NCBI GenBank assembly: GCA_037953625.1
Contig: CM075655.1
Location: 122,457,001 to 122,521,000, forward strand
Length of the DNA stretch: 64,000 nucleotides
Source of the DNA: Crotalaria pallida
Taxonomy: Eukaryota; Streptophyta; Magnoliopsida; Fabales; Fabaceae
Direction of reading: 5' to 3'
Below, one piece after another: positions 48,807 through 59,318 of this stretch. Made by a program: the position numbers and the translations under genes. Position 1 is the first letter of the stretch, and every line of letters begins with the position of its first letter. Under the pieces are notes generated by a model. It saw nothing but the letters and a program-made list of their open reading frames with translations. It was not told the DNA's origin and did no database searches.

Positions 48807-50122
48807 ACACACTTAATGATGAATTTATGAGAGAAATACACCATTAGGAGGGAAAATGGGTGTTTTAGGAGGGAAATCTTTTTTGCCCTTCTACTTTTCC
48901 AATTTTAATATATGTTGATATGTTGATAAGAAAGATAATGCATATGTTATTTGCTTACTGTTGGTTGGTTAATATGTAACACATATAACATTTTTATGAT
49001 GTTGATTGATTTGTAAATTAATTTTGTAGGTCTATATCATTACTCTTAAATTAATGATTTCATAACTAAACCTCACTTTAAAATTTTTAGAAATATTACA
49101 AACAATTGCATGGTACTATTAGTAATTGTAATAAAAATTGTTTGAATTACACAGAATAAAAAGATACAGGATAACATATTAGTAGGGCTATATAATGGGA
49201 AAATAGATCTTCTGTTCAAATCATGTCCTAAAACCTGTATCCAACTAATTTCGTCTCGTTATGAAAAATGACTTTCAAATTATTATGACATTTTTTTAAT
49301 ATTTAATAAAATGTGATTGGCTATAAAGACAAGGTTTGAGACATGATTCAGGACAATAATTGCATAATTGAGGATGTTCCTAGGTTCGTCTGGTCGGGTG
49401 TAATTGCAGCCAAAAACTCCATGGCCGGCCTCATCAGTGGGGGTGAGAGATCCACCCAACTGTTGTAAGAAGGGAAAAACTTGGTACAACCTCAGGTCTC
49501 AATTTCAGAAAGAAAAAAAAAAGTATTCTATTAGCGATTTCATTACAAATATAATAAAAAATTAATTAACTTTTTATTATTAGTTATTAAATACAATAAT
49601 TTATTTGACTAATAAACGATTGGTTTCAACTGATACCTTCATTCCTCTCCCCATTTTTTTATGTAAGCATTAGATAATGAAAGTGTTTAGATTTTTTTAT
49701 AAGTATAATGGTCAACTTTTAATGACATTAATTAATTTTTTTCACAACAATTCATATTTATTCAATTCTTTTTTAGAATTTTAATAATAATTATAGGGAT
49801 AATTTTGAAAAAGTATCCCAAATATTATCAATTCTAATGCCATTAACAAAATCAACTAACTTTTTTAATTCACATGGAAGTCAACTTCAAAAACTTATGT
49901 ATAATAACAAAGGGAGTAGTTATGAATTTTTTTTAAAAAAAAAAAACGAAATCGGAGGAAATAGTGGTCATATTGCAGCTGTGAGACACCTTTTAAACTG
50001 TCGTAGAAGTTTGTTCCCTTGCCACAACAGCTGGTGTATGTTTTACAACGATATGCAAAACAACATTTATGGTTCTTTTTAGGGTTCCGGACTATTTTTA
50101 ATCATACAGGGTTGTCCCCTTC
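48807..50122. other. Unassigned intergenic DNA with repeat relics
   Basis: Includes a relic of the 4700 family near 48925-49035 and a possible SINE-like segment near 49360-49516 ending in poly(A). A decayed MITE-like stretch occupies about 49660-49917. No gene is seen. Confidence 0.3.
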
Positions 50123-50931
50123 TGTTATGGACCACGTAAACGAAACCGGTATGCCATTTTCAGATATCGGAATGAGGCTCGAGAGGTCCACTAAGTCTGG
50201 ATTCGGATACCGGATTGAGGCCATGAGAGGTCCACTAAGGCCGGATTCACATACCAGATTGAGGCCTTGAGAGGCCCAACAAGACCGGATTCAGATACCG
50301 GATTGGGACCTTGAGAGGCCCAACCAGGCCGGATTCGGATACCGGATTGAGGCTATCAGAGACCCAACCAAACCGGATTCACATACCGGAATGGAATCCT
50401 AAGAGGTATTAGAAGACCGGATTCAGATACCGGTATCAGGATAAGTCTTGAACATGTAACCTCATGCCGTTATACCGGTATGAATTCGGACACGTGCATT
50501 AGGGAATCTGAAGAATTCTGTTATCCTCACCCGCATAGGATTCCACTCCACTTAATACCCGCCATTATGTCTGAGGAAACCGGTTTTCAGGTAATATAAC
50601 GTTGAGGAATCCAATGTTCTTCTAGACAACACGGATTCTCTTGGATTCCAAACATACGCAGCCGACATAATAATGATTGACCGTTTACAAGAGCTGCCTC
50701 ATGATGGCGGAATTCACTATCCAGCAAGACTGGTCTGCCTATATAAGTATGGTAAGGCAAACAGATATGCATCTATCTCATCTCACACAAACACACACAC
50801 CACCCCAAAGTAGAACGACCAGGTGGTGGGTATCTTGGCGTCCAAGGTGCCCACTTCAAGTCTGATATCAAGAGTGTGATTGCCGAATTCTTAGCCGAAT
50901 AGACTAAGATTAGTAATTCCACGACAGAACA
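50123..50931. mobile_element. Solo LTR with 5-bp target duplication
   Basis: Starts TGTTATGGACCACG and ends ACGACAGAACA, so the ends are TGTT..AACA. Perfect CCTTC duplications flank it at 50118-50122 and 50932-50936. A TATATAAG at 50740-50747 is a good LTR promoter TATA box. GGCGTCCAAGGTGCCCAC near 50849 resembles the post-LTR motif of Ty3/gypsy elements, but there is no internal coding region. At 809 bases with 5-bp duplications it is best read as a solo LTR left by recombination. Superfamily is not certain. Confidence 0.85.
50197..50434. repeat. 44-bp tandem repeat inside the solo LTR
   Basis: About five to six units beginning GGATTC(G/A)(G/C)ATACC(G/A)GATTGAGGC and continuing GAGAGGCCCAACxxGxCC, period 44. 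They sit upstream of the LTR TATA box, in the position of U3 enhancers. Confidence 0.88.
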
Positions 50932-50936
50932 CCTTC

Positions 50937-51319
50937 CCTTCTTATATGATTGATTTATGTAGTACTAACTGATAATAAAAATTTAAAAAGAAAAATTATA
51001 GTGTATTTTACCAATAAAAAAAATGGCTCCCGTCCTGTCACCCGTGGGATCTCGGTTGTTAGTACAATATTTGGTAGTTAGGCCGTTCTGCTAAGTCAGG
51101 TGGATGTTTTACAGCTTGGGCCTCTTGAGTTGGGCCTTACTAGCCTCATATCCTGCTCAGTGCTTCACCTAGTTGCTTAGTGTGCCTTTTACGGTTTTTT
51201 CGTGGAGCATTTGATTCCAGAGTAGTAATGCGTCCGTTTGCGGTTACAGTATATTCTATGGAGACAACAAATCTATTAGTGAAGTGAATGCGTTAATATA
51301 AACACTTACTATTTTGTTA
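50937..51319. other. Unassigned intergenic DNA
   Basis: About 380 bases with moderate G+C around 51030-51250; no reading frame or repeat was identified. Confidence 0.3.
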
Positions 51320-51595
51320 CTCCCTCCGTTCCTAATTATAAGACCATCTTAACACTTTTATTTTGTCCCTATTTATAAGGCCCTTTACCAATTTTCAATA
51401 AGCATTAATTATTATTTTTTTCCACAAAAACCCCTATTTATTTAACACTTTTTAGATTCCCAATAATATTAATAAGGGTAATTTTGAAAATACATATCAA
51501 AAGTTCACATTTCCAATAAAATTAACTAAATTATTCCACTTTCTTAATGGACGTGAAATCTCCCAAGAGAACCTTATAATTAGAGACGGAGGTAG
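51320..51595. mobile_element. Stowaway-like MITE
   Basis: TA-flanked. The ends CTCCCTCCGTTCCTAATTAT and TATAATTAGAGACGGAGGTAG are inverted copies, and the interior is of the AACACTTTTATTTTGTCCC type shared with the copies at 35911, 52828 and 57068. Confidence 0.8.
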
Positions 51596-51885
51596 TAATA
51601 TATTCGTTGTTGTACTAATTTATTATGTCATGGGTACAATTTTACTAAGGAGACAAAGATTTTATTAACGCTCATGTGTTATTACTCTCACCCACCTATT
51701 AAAACTATTAAAACAAGTGGATAATTATCTGAAATTTTTTTACTCAAATTTATACGGTCAAATAAATCATCCAACGAGTGTGAGCAAGAAATACAAGGGC
51801 GCTAACAAGAAGTAATCATGCTGGCAGAGAAATTAAGTAGAGTAATTAACTACTTTCAATACTTAGAACATTTCCTTATATGTTA

Positions 51886-52157
51886 CTCCCTCCGTTCCAT
51901 ATTATCTGTCACTTTAGTATTTTTAACTTGTTCCAAATTATTTGTCGCTTTAGGAATTCGAGAATGTATTAATTGATTTTTTCCACCTTTAACCTTGCAT
52001 TTAATGTGTTGAAATATGTGAAATGAGTGATAATTAATGTACTTTGAGGGTATTATAGTAAAGTTATTTAATAATTCTCTTGAAAATTGAAATATTAAAT
52101 GACTCTCTTAATCTGTGTGAAATTGCTAAAGTGACAGTTAAATTGGAACGGAGGGAG
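51886..52157. mobile_element. Stowaway-like MITE just downstream of the peroxidase stop codon
   Basis: TA-flanked element with inverted ends CTCCCTCCGTTCCATATTAT and AACGGAGGGAG. It ends 118 bases from the stop at 52276 on the 3' side of the gene and so may lie within the transcribed 3' UTR. Confidence 0.8.
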
Positions 52158-52275
52158 TACTTTCGATGCTTATACGTAATTATTATAAAAAAAAAAACAT
52201 GTACAAAACTTATTAACTTAATTATTCCGAAAATAATTTTGCTTAAAATTCAACATGCTCGAAGTTTGTGGTAAA

Positions 52276-54990
52276 TTAAATTACGGAACAGTCACTACGA
52301 ATGTTCCCATTTTGTGCATTCTTGATACCAACTCGGCCCAATTTGGTCATCGCAGCAACGAAGTTGGCATGGAAGGTTTTGCTGCTGCTAGCAAAGGCAT
52401 TAACTGTGTCCTTGGACCTACGGTCTGTGAAGAGGATTTGATCTGAGGTGAAAAGGCCCTTCCCCTTCTGAAGATTCTTGAAATAAATATTATCGAAAGC
52501 CTTTGGAGTGATTGGGTCCATATTAATTGCAATCCTCGGATCCACATTCCTTGGGCACATTGATTTTAGCTCTGCTGCATATTGTAGGTCCAGTGTAGGG
52601 TCCACTCGACTTGGGGTCTTGAAATTGTATACTCTGTTGAAGAACTTGTTGCAATGGGAGAATCCAACGGTGTGAGCACCTGCACAGTGAATCAAGAACT
52701 ATCATAACACAAGGTTCACTTTTCTGGCTCTTTGATCAGGAGAATGGTATCAATTAACAAATGTCTTTTGGGCATCATTTAAAGTGATTGAATGAATTAC
52801 TCTTTAACATCAACTAGGAATATAATACTCTCGTTCGTAAATATAAGATCTTTTGACACTTTTATTTTGTCCTTATTTATAATATCATTTACCAATTTTC
52901 AATGAGTATTAATTACTTTTTTTCACAAACATATCTATTTATTTAACACTTTTTACATTCTCAATAATACTAATAGGGGTAATTTTGAAAATATATATCA
53001 AAAGTTCACATTTCCAATATAATTAACTAAATTATTTCACTTTCTTAATGGACGTGAAATCTTCCAAAGATGTCCTATATTTAGGGATGGAGAAGTAATT
53101 CAAGAACTATTGGATGTATTTTTTAACATTATTTTATTGTTTTTGTATTAACCGGTACTCTAAAATTACTTGTTAACAACCCCCCCCCCCCCCCCCCCCC
53201 CCCCCTTCTTTTTTAATTCAATTCTAGTTGGTTTTTTCTCATAACGTGATAAGACAAACTTCAATGCTAATTAAAACATGGTACAGAAATTATTTCAAGA
53301 AAAATACTAATCCGTGTTATTCTATTTAAGTTTAGGTTTTTCTACCCATGTTAATCATTATTCTCATTTAAACAGATGGGCATATGTCCTTAAAAAAAAA
53401 AAAAAAAACTAAACTGATGGGCATATGGTACAAGATAAAATAAGAAATTAAAATTATTGATCCAAGATTTGGTAGTAATTTTTTTAACAACTTCATGATT
53501 TATTATTTTGTTTTGATAGACAAATATTTTTTAGAAGGAGAAAGTGTTAACTATTACCAAGGTTCAACCTCAAGTTACACCACTTTTATTTTTTGCACTT
53601 CTACCGACTGAATTTTCTTTTCGAGATTTGTTTTACTTTCATGTTGATGAGCTTTTCTTTAATCAAAAAGTACATTTACACTTTCAAGAGGCAAATCCAT
53701 TATTTTAATTCCTAGACCATTATCAATAAGGACTCCATAAAAACCAATAATAGACTAAGTACTGTACAACATTTTTCAATAAAATTTATTTTTATTTCTT
53801 TAAACATCAGTACAACACATGATAGCAAGGTTTTTAATTCAGTAAAAAAAATATGCCTTCACACTTGCAAAAGTACTAAAAGTTGCATGGAAAAAAGAGG
53901 TTGAAAAAAAAATGATTGGGATCATGTGACGTGAAAAGAAAGAAGAGATAAAAAAAGAAAACATTTAAATTAAGGTATAAAAGAAAATGCTACAAGAATT
54001 TGATAGTTAAATAATAAAATAAACAAGAGTCTTAAAGAGTAATTCATTTTGAACCAAAAAAAAATAAAAAATTAAAGAGTAATTCATTTTTCCCATCAAC
54101 TTTCGCTTAATTATATTCCCTTATTATTACTCTCATAAGTCATAAGGGAACATAAACCATACGAGTATCTTACAGGATCCATTTAGAATGATTCTGGTTA
54201 ACTGGCATTCTTTAATGGGAAAGTGTAGTGCACGCGCATTACCTGAAAGGGCAATCATTTCAGTTTGGGTAAGACCATTGGAAGCAAACAGGGAATTAAG
54301 CTGATTCAAGTTGAACTCTGGCTGAGGCAGCCTCCCATTTACATCTGAAGCTTTTGATCTTAGTCCATCAAATCTTCCCAACTCAACCTCATAGTAAGGT
54401 CCACCAGCCTAAAAATTCAATTGCATTAACTTAATTAACCTCCTAATCCTAAACTCCTAATTAATCACAGAAATCAAATGATAGTACTCCTATTATTATT
54501 CATTATTTACAATCACAGGAATTAGAGTAGAGTAGAGTAGAGTAGAGTAGAGTCAAACCAGTGAAATAACATCCCTGGTTGCCATGGCAAGAATATCAGC
54601 ACATGAGACTTTATTCTTGCAGAGAGGAACAGCATCCACTGCTTCTTTTGCTTTGATCACTGTGTCAAACCCATCTCCTGCCAGTGAAAGATTGTCAGGG
54701 TGATCCTTCTCTGCTTTGTTGTTTGCAGTTGATTGCACCAAAACTGAAGCATCACAACCCTGTAATGCATCATTATTGCACACAAAGACATAAATAGAAC
54801 AATTTGATGAATTCAACAAGATACTAATCATAAGAGGATCAACATTAGCGCAACAGTAATGTTGTCTTGTAACTTAGCTCGGAGGAATAAGACTAGATAC
54901 AAATAGTTTCCCATTATTCTATTCAGGCAAATGTTAATAAAGAATGTTCCTAGGCACATAGTTGTTAAGAGATCAAATATGATTAAAAAT

Positions 54991-55026
<36 letters not shown>

Positions 55027-55372
55027 AGATTCTTGAACTAAAACATAACTTATTAGACTTATGAATTATTTTTCATTTCTAATATTCTTATCGAGTATCC
55101 TAAGACCCTTCTATTTATATATGTGGAGAATAAAATGCATGCAATTGATTGATTACCTGAACAAAGCAATCATGAAAGAAGAGACGAAGGGTTGCAGGAA
55201 CTGTGACAGATGTTTGATGGAATTTCTTTTTAACCGCTTCTCTGACTATGTTTTCAACATTGGGGCAGGTTTTCGCATAGTGGTGTCGACTTAGCTGGGC
55301 AGAGGTGGGATATGAATAAAAACACAGACTTGAGAAGAGTAACCAAACATATATTAAATTGAGCTGATCCAT
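52276..55372 (-). CDS. Secreted class III peroxidase (PER16/45/51/73-like)
   Basis: Four exons on the minus strand, 55372-55157, 54759-54559, 54408-54243 and 52679-52276, splice GT-AG to 328 aa (987 nt with stop). Residues 1-25 form a hydrophobic signal peptide ending TSA, with mature QLSRHHYAKTCP. Catalysis: Arg63 and distal His67 in RLFFHDC, proximal heme ligand His197 in SGAHTVGFSHC. The eight conserved cysteines are present at 36, 69, 74, 119, 125, 204, 236 and 325. N95-L-S is a possible glycosylation site. Class III peroxidases oxidise phenolics or release ROS with H2O2 in the wall or vacuole; the exact substrate cannot be read. Three introns at these places are the classic plant layout. 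An in-frame upstream ATG at 55432 would add 20 residues ahead of the signal peptide; the inner ATG is preferred because it gives a normal secretory start. Introns 2 and 3 contain repeat tracts and a MITE. Confidence 0.95.
52828..53095. mobile_element. Stowaway-like MITE in peroxidase intron 3
   Basis: Bounded by TA, with inverted ends CTCTCGTTCGTAAATATAAG and the matching decayed right end ATATTTAGGGATGGAGAAG. The interior AACACTTTTTACATTC..AGGGGTAATTTTG pattern matches the other copies. It accounts for about a sixth of the 1,563-base intron. Confidence 0.75.
53180..53205. repeat. Poly-C tract of 26 in peroxidase intron 3
   Basis: An uninterrupted run of 26 C on the plus strand, which is 26 G in the sense direction of the peroxidase transcript. 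It is the only long C/G homopolymer in an otherwise A/T-dominated window. It may be real or a sequencing or assembly artefact. Confidence 0.9.
54525..54554. repeat. Pentanucleotide microsatellite (GTAGA)n in peroxidase intron 2
   Basis: About six copies of a GTAGA/AGAGT unit. In transcript sense it is a TCTAC repeat that begins only a few bases after the 5' splice site of intron 2 (donor GTTTGA, exon end at 54559). Confidence 0.85.
54996..55022. repeat. (AT)n microsatellite in peroxidase intron 1
   Basis: About 13 AT units between exon 1 and exon 2 of the peroxidase gene. Confidence 0.9.
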
Positions 55373-55550
55373 TTGTTGTTTTTGCAGTTGAGAGGTAAAG
55401 AGGACTATAAAAATGCAGAGTTTTGGTTTCACAATAATGCAGAGAGGGAGTGAATGATGGCTTTTAAGACAAAAAGCTTAGGGGGAAGGGGGCATACATT
55501 ACTATAGGAGCTGTGAAACTGTCGGGGTCACGAGCAAGTTGTATTATAAT

Positions 55551-55562
55551 CTTTTTATAAAC
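55551..55562 (-). promoter_or_regulatory. Possible TATA box of the peroxidase gene
   Basis: On the minus strand this reads TTTATAAAAAG, a good match to a plant TATA box, about 180 nt upstream of the preferred ATG at 55372. The region is AT-rich, so a chance match is possible. Confidence 0.35.
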
Positions 55563-55872
55563 TTTTTTTTTTCTTTTTTTGTTTTTTGCGGTGAAAAAGT
55601 GTATGTTGAATAATAATAGTAGAAGAATGATACATTTTGAAAGGGACATTATTAATCAGGGGCCCAAATGGAGGACGCTGGTAAGGCTTGGTTCTGCTCA
55701 GCCTTGGTTTCAATATTTATGTAGTAGCTAGCTAAGCTGCTCTGATCTGGTCCATGTCCAAATCAAATGCATTGGTTGCATTACAGCATTGTTAGAATGT
55801 TAGGACTGTGGAGGGGTTAACGTTTGATTATTTTGGCACCACCTGTGATGGCAAGTGTTTTGGCCTTTAATA
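55563..55872. other. Upstream flank of the peroxidase gene
   Basis: Probable promoter region on the minus strand. It carries an A/T homopolymer patch near 55563-55585 and no other gene. Confidence 0.35.
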
Positions 55873-56288
55873 TTAGGGTATTTCTATCATGCAATCCAAA
55901 ATTGGATGGTTGCTATGCAACCTTTCCTTAAACTAATAAGATGTTGTCACCTATGCTATGTCATTATTTGAAGTAGTTAAAATTAGTTTTTTGCAATTTA
56001 GTCGAACATAAAAAGTAAATTAAAAATTTAGTCCTTTGTACCTATAGACAAATTATAACTTTTAATTTTAAATTTAGTCACTTGAATTAAGCCTTTTTAC
56101 ACAAGTGACTAATTTTAACTACTTTTAATTTTTAGGTACAAAGTTATAATTTGTCTATAGGTACAAAGGACTAAATTTTTAATTTACTTTTTCTGTTGGA
56201 CTAAATTGCAAAAACCTAATTTTAACTAGGTTTAAGAAAAGGTTGCATAGCAACCATCCAATTTTGGATTGCATGATAGTAACTCCCT
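55873..56288. mobile_element. Long-hairpin nonautonomous element (ATGCAATCCAAAATTGGATGG)
   Basis: The left arm from 55889 (ATGCAATCCAAAATTGGATG, GTTGCTATGCAACC) is repeated inverted ending near 56276, and the middle arms (ACAAATTATAACTTTTAA and inverse) pair as well, so nearly the whole unit is one hairpin. A further copy starts at 63898 and is cut by the window end. The right part lies in the tandem duplication described at 56046. Confidence 0.8.
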
Positions 56289-57083
56289 TAATCTTATTGA
56301 ACTTTTTATCAACCGTTGCTTTTGACCAACATGTTACCTTAGCCACAGGTAAATGTACTTTTATACGTATTGCATACAAAATGCTTGAAAAAAACTGAAA
56401 AAATTATAGTTTTGGTGTTAACTCCTTCCTGTTGTTTCAGTCAGCTTAATCCTTCCGGACTTAGTAATAATTTCTATTTAAAAAAATTTAAAATTATTGA
56501 TAAATTAGTATTTATTACAAATAATTTAATAAAAATAAAAAATTTTACCTCCGTCCCTAAATATAGACAAATTATAACTTTTAATTTTAAATTTAGTCAC
56601 TTGGATTAAGCCTTTTTACACAAGTGACTAATTTTAACTACTTTTAATTTTTAGGTACAAAGTTATAATTTGTCTATAGGTACAAAGGACTAAATTTTTA
56701 ATTTACTTTTTATGTTGGACTAAATTGCAAAAACCTAATTTTAACTAGGTTTAAGAAAAGGTTGCATAGCAACCATCCAATTTTGGATTGCATGATAGTA
56801 ACTCCCTTAATCTTATTGAACTTTTTATCAACCGTTGCTTTTGACCAACATGTTACCTTAGCCACAGGTAAATGTACTTTTATACGTATTGCATACAAAA
56901 TGCTTGAAAAAAACTGAAAAAATTATAGTTTTGGTGTTAACTCCTTCCTGTTGTTTCAGTCAGCTTAATCCTTCCGGACTTAGTAATAATTTCTATTTTA
57001 AAAAAATTTAAAATTATTGATAAATTAGTATTTATTACAAATAAATTAATAAAAATAAAAAATTTTACCTCCGTCCCTAAATA
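56046..57083. repeat. 519-bp tandem duplication
   Basis: Units 56046-56564 and 56565-57083 are nearly identical (a T/A-type change near 56192/56711 and one extra A near 57000 are visible). Each contains the right half of the hairpin element, a spacer with ACTCCTTCCTGTTGTTTCAG, and the left end of a MITE (CCTCCGTCCCTAAATAT). The join is at a short shared TATAGACAAATT word. Identical short minus-strand frames in the two units are artefacts of the duplication. Confidence 0.92.
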
Positions 57084-57480
57084 TGAGACCATTTTAACAT
57101 TTTTATTTTGTCCCTATTTATAAGACCATATATAAATTTTTAATGACCATTAATTACTTCTCTCTACAAACACCCATATTTATTTAACACTTTTTAGATT
57201 ACCAATAATATTAATAGGGGTAATTTTGAAAATACTACCTTTGTCCCTAAACATAAGACCATTTTAACACTTTTATTTTGTTCCTATTTATGAGACTTCA
57301 TATCAATTTTTAATGACCATTAATTACTTATTTGCGCAAACACCCTTATTTATTTAATACTTTTTAGATTACCAATAATATTAATAGGGGTAATTTGATT
57401 ATACTACCTCAATCCTTAAATACAAGACCCTTTTGACATTTTTTTGTACTCTTTAGCCATAGTACCACAGGTGCCCCTAT
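57068..57480. mobile_element. Run of truncated Stowaway-like MITE heads
   Basis: Successive left ends CCTCCGTCCCTAAATATGAG (57068), CCTTTGTCCCTAAACATAAG (about 57237) and CCTCAATCCTTAAATACAAG (about 57407) follow each other, each cut after AATAGGGGTAATTT. This looks like stepwise duplication of a MITE half, not separate insertions. Confidence 0.6.
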
Positions 57481-57590
57481 ACCAATAATATTAATAGGGG
57501 TAGTTTGATTATACTACCTCAATCCTTAAATATAAGACCCTTTTGACATTTTTTTTGTACTCTTTAGCCAGTACCACAGGTGTCCCTAAG
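57371..57590. repeat. 110-bp tandem duplication across a MITE/SINE junction
   Basis: Units 57371-57480 and 57481-57590 both run from ACCAATAATATTAATAGGGG through a MITE head into GTACCACAGGTG.CCCTA, the tail side of the adjacent SINE. The duplication therefore postdates the SINE insertion. Confidence 0.8.
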
Positions 57591-57754
57591 AACACCTTTA
57601 ATACCAAGGAACCCTTGAAACTAACCATGCACGATGTCGCGTTCCTATACTTCTCCCTGCGGGATGCGTTAACCAGGAATCAATTTCTCAGTCCTCATTC
57701 TTCCCAAGTTTTCAAGTTGGCAGAATCACACCACTTGAGCCGACCTCAGTTGGT
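57554..57754 (-). mobile_element. tRNA-derived SINE (family E), minus strand, 14-bp target duplication
   Basis: Perfect CTTTTGACATTTTT repeats at 57540-57553 and 57755-57768 flank it, placing it inside a Stowaway-like MITE (head about 57517, end 57999). On minus it reads CTCAAGTGGTGTGATTCTGC, then GATTCCTGGTTAACGCATCC. Same family as the plus copy at 58048. Confidence 0.88.
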
Positions 57755-58047
57755 CTTTTGACATTTTTATTTTGTCCTTATTTATAACACCCCATATCAA
57801 TTTTCAGTGATCATTAATTTTTTTTCCAAAAACATCCCTATTTATTTAACACTTTTAGATTTCCAATAATATTAATAGGTGTAATTTTGAAAACACATAA
57901 TCAAATATTTACATTTTCAATATCATTAACTAAATTAATCAACTTTCTTAATGAACATGAAATCTCTCCAATGGGTCTTATATATAGGGAGAGAGAGAGT
58001 ACTCATAATTCCATCATTGTTTTATTTGAGTAATATTTAGTCATCTT

Positions 58048-58267
58048 AACCAACGGGGATTGACTCAAGTGATGCGATCCTGCCAACTTGAGAACTTGGG
58101 AATGGGGCCTGAGACTAAGAAGTCTCAGGTTTGATTCCCGGTTAACACATCCCGCTAGGAGAGGCATAGAAACGCGACCTCGTGCAAGGTTAGTCTCAAG
58201 GATTCCCTGATATTAAGGGTGCTTTTGGAGACACTTGTAGTACTGACCAAAGAATACAGAAAAAAAA
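58048..58267 (+). mobile_element. tRNA-derived SINE (family E), plus strand
   Basis: A box-A-like GACTCAAGTGATGCGATCC, box B CAGGTTTGATTCCCGG, body GGTTAGTCTCAAGGATTCCC, A tail. The flanks TTTAGTCATCTT (58036-58047) and TTTACTCACCTT (58268-58279) match at 10 of 12. Confidence 0.88.
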
Positions 58268-58746
58268 TTTACTCACCTTTTTTTTATGAATAATTTAATA
58301 TGTTCTTGAATAAAAGCAATCATAACACAATAACAGAGGTTTTTAGTATATTTGTTTAAATTTATTTTTTTCTCTTTACCATAATAATAAGACTATAATG
58401 ATAAATAGAAAATAAATTAACAATCAATAGAAAAATTAAAATTTCCGGTCCTAAGGTGAGGAATTGGAACTGTGAGGAATCATGTCGGCTCCTAAGTGAC
58501 TTGTTGATTAGAGAGCTCTTGCTTCTTAATTGGTCCTTGCTTCGAAGCCATCATAAGAGGGAACTATGGGGAATAATTAAAATTATTAAAATTTTCAGTC
58601 CTGAAGCTGTGAGGAATCGGAAATGATGAAGGATTCAAGAATCTGGAAACTATATGCTCGGCAGCAACAATTTTATATGGGTGGAATCTGGTTTTGAGAT
58701 CAAGGATTCAGTTTTGAAGGTGGGTTTGAGATCAAAGATTTGGTTT

Positions 58747-59318
58747 AGGCTCTGTTCGGCAAGGGTAGCTAGGAGCTTTTTAGCTAGCTAGAAGCTTTTA
58801 GATTTAATCAATAAGATACTAGCCCCGTTTGGTGAACACAAATTAGAAGGAGCTTATAACTTTTAAAAAAGAAGCTTGTAGCTTTTAAAAGTTAGCTTTT
58901 AGAAAGCTACTTGAATTAGCTTTCTATGAACTAAACTAGCTTTCAATAATTCATATACCAATTATACCCTCAAACAAAATTTAAAATTATTTTACTACCC
59001 TTTAATTAATTATTAATTATAATTTAATAATTTTTATATTTAATTAATTAATTAATTAACTATGTATTTAATAAATAAAGAAAAAATTGGAAAATTTAAA
59101 ATAACAAAATGTTCCATGTTCTTTTTGGTCATTTAATAACTTTTAGCTATTTCAAAAGTTAGTTTTGCCGAACAACACTATTTCAAATAGTCAGCTAAAC
59201 AGCTACAAGCTCATAGCTACAAGCTCACAGCTCCTAGCTAGCTTAACAGCTACAAGCTAGAAGCTCATAGCTACAAGTTACAAGCTCATAGCTACAAGTT
59301 AGTTTTGCCGAATACCTT
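58747..59318. mobile_element. hAT-like nonautonomous element with AGCT-rich ends
   Basis: Left AGGCTCTGTTCGGCAAGGG and right inverse of AAGGTATTCGGCAAAACTAA, with repeated TAGCTAGxAGCTT and AGCTACAAGCTCATAGC words near the ends. A second end (CCCCGTTTGGTGAACACA, 58822) lies inside. Related to 477-1471. Confidence 0.55.

Noticed and set aside
52255..52547. Plus and alternate-frame minus frames over peroxidase exon 4
   Set aside because: They overlap the exon that encodes the proximal-heme and C-terminal part of the peroxidase in the correct frame.
56179..56898. Two identical minus frames of 66 and 62 codons, as if a duplicated small gene
   Set aside because: They are the same segment in the two units of the 519-bp tandem duplication and lie in a hairpin element; no start context or domain.
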